This document shows positions 58,217-64,000 of a stretch of DNA of 64,000 bases, one piece after another. Source of the stretch: Meconema thalassinum (lineage: Eukaryota; Arthropoda; Insecta; Orthoptera; Tettigoniidae). The translations under genes and the position numbers were made by a program. The first letter of the stretch is position 1; each line of letters begins with the position of its first letter. The DNA lies in NCBI GenBank assembly GCA_946902985.2, contig OX336389.2, positions 793,972,979 to 794,036,978 of the forward strand, given 5' to 3'. The notes beneath the pieces are model-generated. The model did not search any database, was not told where the DNA came from, and saw only the letters and a list, made by a program, of their open reading frames with translations.

Positions 58217-61200
58217 ACCAGTCCTCAAATTTCGATCAACAATCACGCGACGTCCTCTGTCAACAGACCATTTCATCATTTCCGCTTCAATTCGTATCTC
58301 ACCAGTCCTCAAATTTCGATCAACAATCACGCGGCGCATCTGACAACAGGCCATTTCATCATTTCTGCTTCAATTCGTTTCTCACCAGTCAATATTTTGT
58401 TCAACCAAACTCACTTTTCAACCTTTAAATCAACAATATTTTTCAATCCCTCATGAATTCGTTTCTCACCAGTCAATATTTTGTTCAACCAAATTCACTT
58501 TTCAACCTTTAAATCAACAATATTTCAACTCCTCATGAATTCGTATCTCACCAGTCCTCAAATTTCGATCAACAATCACGCGGCGCCTCTGTCAACAGGC
58601 CATTTCATCATTTCTGCTTCAATTCGTTTCTCACGAGTCAATATTTTGTTCAACCAAACTCACTTTTCAACCTTTAAATCAACAATATTTTTCAATCCCT
58701 CATGAATTCGTTTCTCACCAGTCAATATTTTGTTCAACCAAATTCACTTTTCAACCTTTAAATCAACAATATTTCAACCCCTCATGAATTCGTTTCTCAC
58801 CAGTCCTTAAATTTCGATCAACAATCACGCGGCGCCTCTGTCAACAGGCCATTTCATCATTTCCGCTTCAATTCGTTTCTCACCAGTCAATATTTTGTTC
58901 AACCTAATTCACTTTCAACCTTTAAATCAACAATATTTCAACCCCTCATGAATTCGTTTCTCACCAGTCAATATTTTGTTCAACCAAACTCACTTTTCAA
59001 CCTTTAAATCAACAATATTTTTCAATCCCTCATGAATTCGTTTCTCACCAGTCAATATTTTGTTCAACCAAATCCACTTTTCAACCTTTAAATCAAAAAT
59101 ATTTCAACCCCTCTTGAATTCGTTTCTCACCAGTCCTCAAATTTCGATCAACAATCACGCGGCGCCTCTGTCAACAGGCCATTTCATCATTTCTGCTTCA
59201 ATTCGTTTCTCACCAGTCAATATTTTTTTCAACCAAACTCACTTTTCAACCTTTAAATCAACAATATTTTTAAATCCCTCATGAATTCGTTTCTCACCAG
59301 TCAATATTTTGTTCAACCAAATTCACTTTTCTACCTTTTAATCAACAATATTTCAACCCCTCATGAATTCGTTTCTCACCAGTCTTTAAATTTCGATCAA
59401 CAATCACGCGGCGCCTCTGTCCACAGGCCATTTCATCATTTCCGCTTCAATTCGTTTCTCACCAGTCAATATTTTGTTCAACCAAATTCACTTTCAACCT
59501 TTAAATCAACAATATTTCAACCCCTCATGAATTCGTTTCTCACCAGTCAATATTTTGTTCAACCAAACTCACTTTTCAACCTTTTAAATCAACAATATTT
59601 TTCAATCCCTCATGAAATCGTTTCCCACCAGTCAATATTTTGTTCAACCAAATTCACTTTTCAACCTTTAAATCAAAAATATTTCAACCCCTCTTGAATT
59701 CGTTTCTCGCCAGCCCTCAAATTTCGATCAACAATCACGCGGCGCCTCTGTCAACAGGCCATTTCATCATTTCCACTTCAATTCGATTCTCACCAGTCAA
59801 TATTTTGTTCTACCAAATTCACTTTTCAACCTTTAAATCAACAATATTTTTCAATCCCTCATGAATTCGTTTCTCACCAGTCAATATTTTCTTCAACCAA
59901 ATTCACTTTTCAACCTTTAAATCAACAATATTTCAACCCCTCATGAATTCGTTTCTCACCAGTCCTCAAATTTCGATCAACAATCACGCGGCGCCTCTGT
60001 CAACAGGCCATTTCATCATATCCGCTTCAATTCGTATCTCACCAGTCCTCAAATTTCGATCAACAATCACGGGGCGCCTCTGTCAACAGGCCATTTCATC
60101 ATTTCTGCTTCAATTCGTTTCTCACGAGTCAATATTTTGTTCAACCAAACTCACTTTTCAACCTTTAAATCAACAATATTTTTCAATCCCTCATGAATTC
60201 GTTTCTCACCAGTCAATATTTTGTTCAACCAAATTCACTTTTCAACCTTTAAATCAACAATATTTCAACCCCTCATGAATTCGTTTCTCACCAGTCCTTA
60301 AATTTCGATCAACAATCACGCGGCGCCTCTGTCAACAGGCCATTTCATCATTTCCGCTTCAATTCGTTTCTCTCCAGTCAATATTTTGTTCAACCAAATT
60401 CACTTTCAACCTTTAAGTCAACAATATTTCAACCCCTCATGAATTCGTTTCTCACCAGTCAATATTTTGTTCAACCAAACTCACTTTTCAACCTTTAAAT
60501 CAACAATATTTTTCAATCCCTCATGAATTCGTTTCTCACCAGTCAATATTTTGTTCAACCAAATTAACTTTTCAACCTTTAAATCAAAAATATTTCAACC
60601 CCTCTTGAATTCGTTTCTCACCAGTCCTCAAATTTCGATCAACAATCACGCGCCGCCTCTGTCAACAGGCCATTTCATCATTTCTGCTTCAATTCGTTTC
60701 TCACCAGTCAATATTTTGTTCAACCAAACTCACTTTTCAACCTTTAAATCAACAATATTTTTCAATCCCTCATGAATTCGTTTCTCACCAGTCAATATTT
60801 TGTTCAACCAAATTCACTTTTCAACCTTTAAATCAACAATATTTCAACCCCTCATGAATTCGTTTCTCACCAGTCCTTAAATTTCGATCAACAATCACGC
60901 GGCGCCTCTGTCAACAGGCCATTTCATCATTTCCGCTTCAATTCGTTTCTCACCAGTCAATATTTTGTTCAACCTAATTCACTTCCAACCTTTAAATCAA
61001 CAATATTTCAACCCCTCATGAATTCGTTTCTCACCAGTCAATATTTTGTTCAACCAAACTCACTTTTCAACCTTTAAATCAACAATATTTTTCAATCCTT
61101 CTTGAATTCGTTTCTCACCAGTCAATATTTTGATCAACCAAATCCACTTTTCAACCTTTAAATCAAAAATATTTCAACCCCTCTTGAATTCGTTTCTCAC

Positions 61201-64000
61201 CAGTCCTCAAATTTCGGTCAACAATCACGCGGCGCCTCTGTCAACAGGCCATTTCATCATTTCTGCTTCAATTCGTTTCTCACCAGTCAATATTTTTTTC
61301 AACCAAAATCACTTTTCAACCTTTAAATCAACAATATTTTTAAATCCCTCATGAATTCGTTTCTCACCAGTCAATATTTTGTTCAAAAAAATTCACTTTT
61401 CTACCTTTTAATCAACAATATTTCAACCCCTCATGAATTCGTTTCTCACCAGTCTTTAAATTTCGATCAACAATCACGCGGCGCCTCTGTCCACAGGCCA
61501 TTTCATCATTTCCGCTTCAATTCGTTTCTCACCAGTCAATATTTTGTTCAACCAAATTCACTTTCAACCTTTAAATCAACAATATTTCAACCCCTCATGA
61601 ATTCGTTTCTCACCAGTCAATATTTTGTTCAACCAAACTCACTTTTCAACCTTTTAAATCAACAATATTTTTCAATCCCTCATGAATTCGTTTCCCACCA
61701 GTCAATAATTTGTTCAACCAAATTCACTTTTCAACCTTTAAATCAACAATATTTCAACCCCTCATGAATTCGTTTCTCACCAGTCCTCAAATTTCGATCA
61801 ACAATCACGCGGCGCCTCTGTCAACAGGCCATTTCATCATTTCCGCTTCAATTCGTATCTCACCAGTCCTCAAATTTCGATCAACAATCACGGGGAGCCT
61901 CTGTCAACAGGCCATTTCATCATTTCTGCTTCAATTCGTTTCTCACGAGTCAATATTTTGTTCAACCAAACTCACTTTTCAACCTTTAAATCAACAATAT
62001 TTTTCAATCCCTCATGAATTCGTGTCTCACCAGTCAATATTTTGTTCAACCAAATTCACTTTTCAACCTTTAAATCAACAATATTTCAACCCCTCATGAA
62101 TTCGTTTCTCACCAGTCCTTAAATTTCGATCAACAATCACGCGGCGCCTCTGTCAACAGGCCATTTCATCATTTCCGCTTCAATTCGTTTCTCTCCAGTC
62201 AATATTTTGTTCAACCAAATTCACTTTCAACCTTTAAGTCAACAATATTTCAACCCCTCATGAATTCGTTTCTCACCAGTCAATATTTTGTTCAACCAAA
62301 CTCACTTTTCAACCTTTAAATCAACAATATTTTTCAATCCCTCATGAATTCGTTTCTCACCAGTCAATATTTTGTTCAACCAAATTAACTTTTCAACCTT
62401 TAAATCAAAAATATTTCAACCCCTCTTGAATTCGTTTCTCACCAGTCCTCAAATTTCGATCAACAATCACGCGGCGCCTCTGTCAACAGGCCATTTCATC
62501 ATTTCTGCTTCAATTCGTTTCTCACCAGTCAATATTTTGTTCAACCAAATTCACTTTTCAACCTTTCAATCAACAATATTTTTCAATCCCTCATGAATTC
62601 GTTTCCCACCAGTCAATATTTTCTTCAACCAAATTCACTTTTCAACCTTTAAATCAACAATATTTCAACCCCTCATGAATTCGTTTCTCACCAGTCCTCA
62701 AATTTCGATCAACAATCACGCGGCGCCTCTGTCAACAGGCCATTTCATCATTTCCGCTTCAATTCTCATCTCACCAGTCCTCAAATTTCGATCAACAATC
62801 ACGCGGCGCCTCTGTCAACAGGCCATTTCATCATTTCTGCTTCAATTCGTTTCTCACCAGTCAATATTTTGTTCAACCAAACTCACTTATCAACCTTTAA
62901 AACAACAATATTTTTCAATCCCTCATGAATTCGTTTCTCACCAGTCAATATTTTGTTCAACCAAATTCACTTTTCAACCTTTAAATCAACAATATTTCAA
63001 CTCCTCATGAATTCGTATCTCACCAGTCCTTAAATTTCGATCAACAATCACGCGGCGCCTCTGTCAACAGGCCATTTCATCATTTCTGCTTCAATTCGTT
63101 TCTAACCAGTCAATATTTTGTTCAACCAAACTCACTTTTCAACCTTTAAATCAACAATATTTTTCAATCCCTCATGAATTCGTTTCTCACCAGTCAATAT
63201 TTTGTTCAACCAAATTCACTTTTCAACCTTTAAATCAACAATATTTCAACCCCTCATGAATTCGTTTCTCACCAGTCCTTAAATTTCGATCAACAATCAC
63301 GCGGCGCCTCTGTCAACAGGCCATTTCATCATTTCCGCTTCAATTCGTTTCTCACCAGTCAATATGTTGTTCAACCTAATTCACTTTCAACCTTTAAATC
63401 AACAATATTTCAACCCCTCATGAATTCGTTTCTCACCAGTCAATATTTTGTTCAACCAAACTCACTTTTCAACCTTTAAATCAACAATATTTTTCAATCC
63501 CTCATGAATTCGTTTCTCACCAGTCAATATTTTGTTCAACCAAATCCACTTTTCAACATTTAAATCAAAAATATTTCAACCCCTCTTGAATTCGTTTCTC
63601 ACCAGTCCTCAAATTTCGATCATCAATCACGCGGCGCCTCTGTCAACAGGCCATTTCATCATTTCTGCTTCAATTCGTTTCTCACCAGTCAATATTTTTT
63701 TCAACCAAACTCACTTTTCAACCTTTAAATCAACAATATTTTTAAATCCCTCATGAATTCGTTTCTCACCAGTCAATATTTTGTTCAACCAAATTCACTT
63801 TTCTACCTTTAAATCAAAAATATTTCAACCCCTCTAGAATTCGTTTCTCACCAGTCCTCAAATTTCGATCAACAATCACGCGGCGCCTCTGTCCACAGGC
63901 CATTTCATCATTTCCGCTTCAATTCGTTTCTCACCAGTCAATATTTTGTTCAACCAAATTCACTTTCAACCTTTAAATCAACAATATTTCAACCCCTCAT
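58217..64000 (+). repeat. 83-bp satellite array, right block, with higher-order repeats
   Basis: The variant landmark cgcggcgcc is spaced at 249, 330-331 or 83 bp throughout: 58579, 58828, 59158, 59407, 59738, 59987, 60070, 60319, 60649, 60898, 61228 and onward. These are 3, 4 or 1 units of about 83 bp. Private variants (tattttttt at 59221 and 61291; tctacctttta at 59328 and 61398) recur at 2070 bp, giving a higher-order period of 2.07 kb. The array runs off the window. Open frames of 74-138 codons are by-products, since three units equal 83 codons. Confidence 0.95.

Noticed and set aside
58183..64000. Many open frames of 74-138 codons in the right satellite block, repeated with small changes
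   Set aside because: Three satellite units equal 249 bp, a multiple of three, so open frames repeat automatically. Unit indels and the single-unit spacers break them, and there is no start context or known domain.
53736..64000. CRISPR-like alternation of conserved and variable segments
   Set aside because: The 'spacers' are themselves related repeats, the unit is 83 bp in a eukaryotic satellite, and no cas genes are present.

Overview
The window is nuclear DNA from an arthropod, most likely an insect. The evidence is insect-style mitochondrial genes in the ancestral gene order, one exon of a receptor-type guanylyl cyclase, arthropod transposon families and an A+T-rich composition. I cannot fix the order; a hemimetabolous (polyneopteran-like) insect with a repeat-rich genome is my inference. 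Apart from that one exon (2540-2695) I see no ordinary host gene. The rest is mobile and repetitive DNA plus a transferred piece of mitochondrial genome.

Layout. 1-7.3 kb: tRNA-derived SINEs, mariner-type fragments and the cyclase exon. 7.3-14.4 kb: degenerate repeats, a 506-bp tandem duplication and an 832-bp tandem array. 14.4-20.8 kb: remnants of a DUF4817-type transposon and a P/THAP-like transposon, then two Helitrons head to tail. 21-23.2 kb: a pogo/Tigger-like transposon. 23.5-41.6 kb: several copies of a dispersed repeat ('R') that serve as a landing site for nested insertions. One is a long-inverted-repeat element with TA target duplications, holding a LINE with RNase H. Another is a fold-back retroposon holding a second pogo-like element, which in turn holds an RTE LINE. 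A third is a CR1-like LINE on the minus strand. 41.56-46.31 kb: a diverged palindrome of the same RNase-H LINE family, with both 5' ends pointing outward. 46.31-53.73 kb: a 7.4-kb nuclear mitochondrial insertion (numt) running from ND4 to the start of the control region, carrying two SINEs. 53.73-64 kb: an 83-bp satellite with higher-order structure, split by a decayed 3.84-kb cut-and-paste transposon that itself carries a SINE.

Almost every coding region outside the exon is a broken transposon or mitochondrial gene, with stops or frameshifts. Because many insertions keep target-site duplications, or can be compared with an uninterrupted relative in the same window, their relative order can be read directly. 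The most unusual items are the two-5'-ended LINE palindrome abutting the numt, the 70-bp insertion of a LINE-type 3' tail inside a LINE ORF2, and the higher-order satellite beside the numt.
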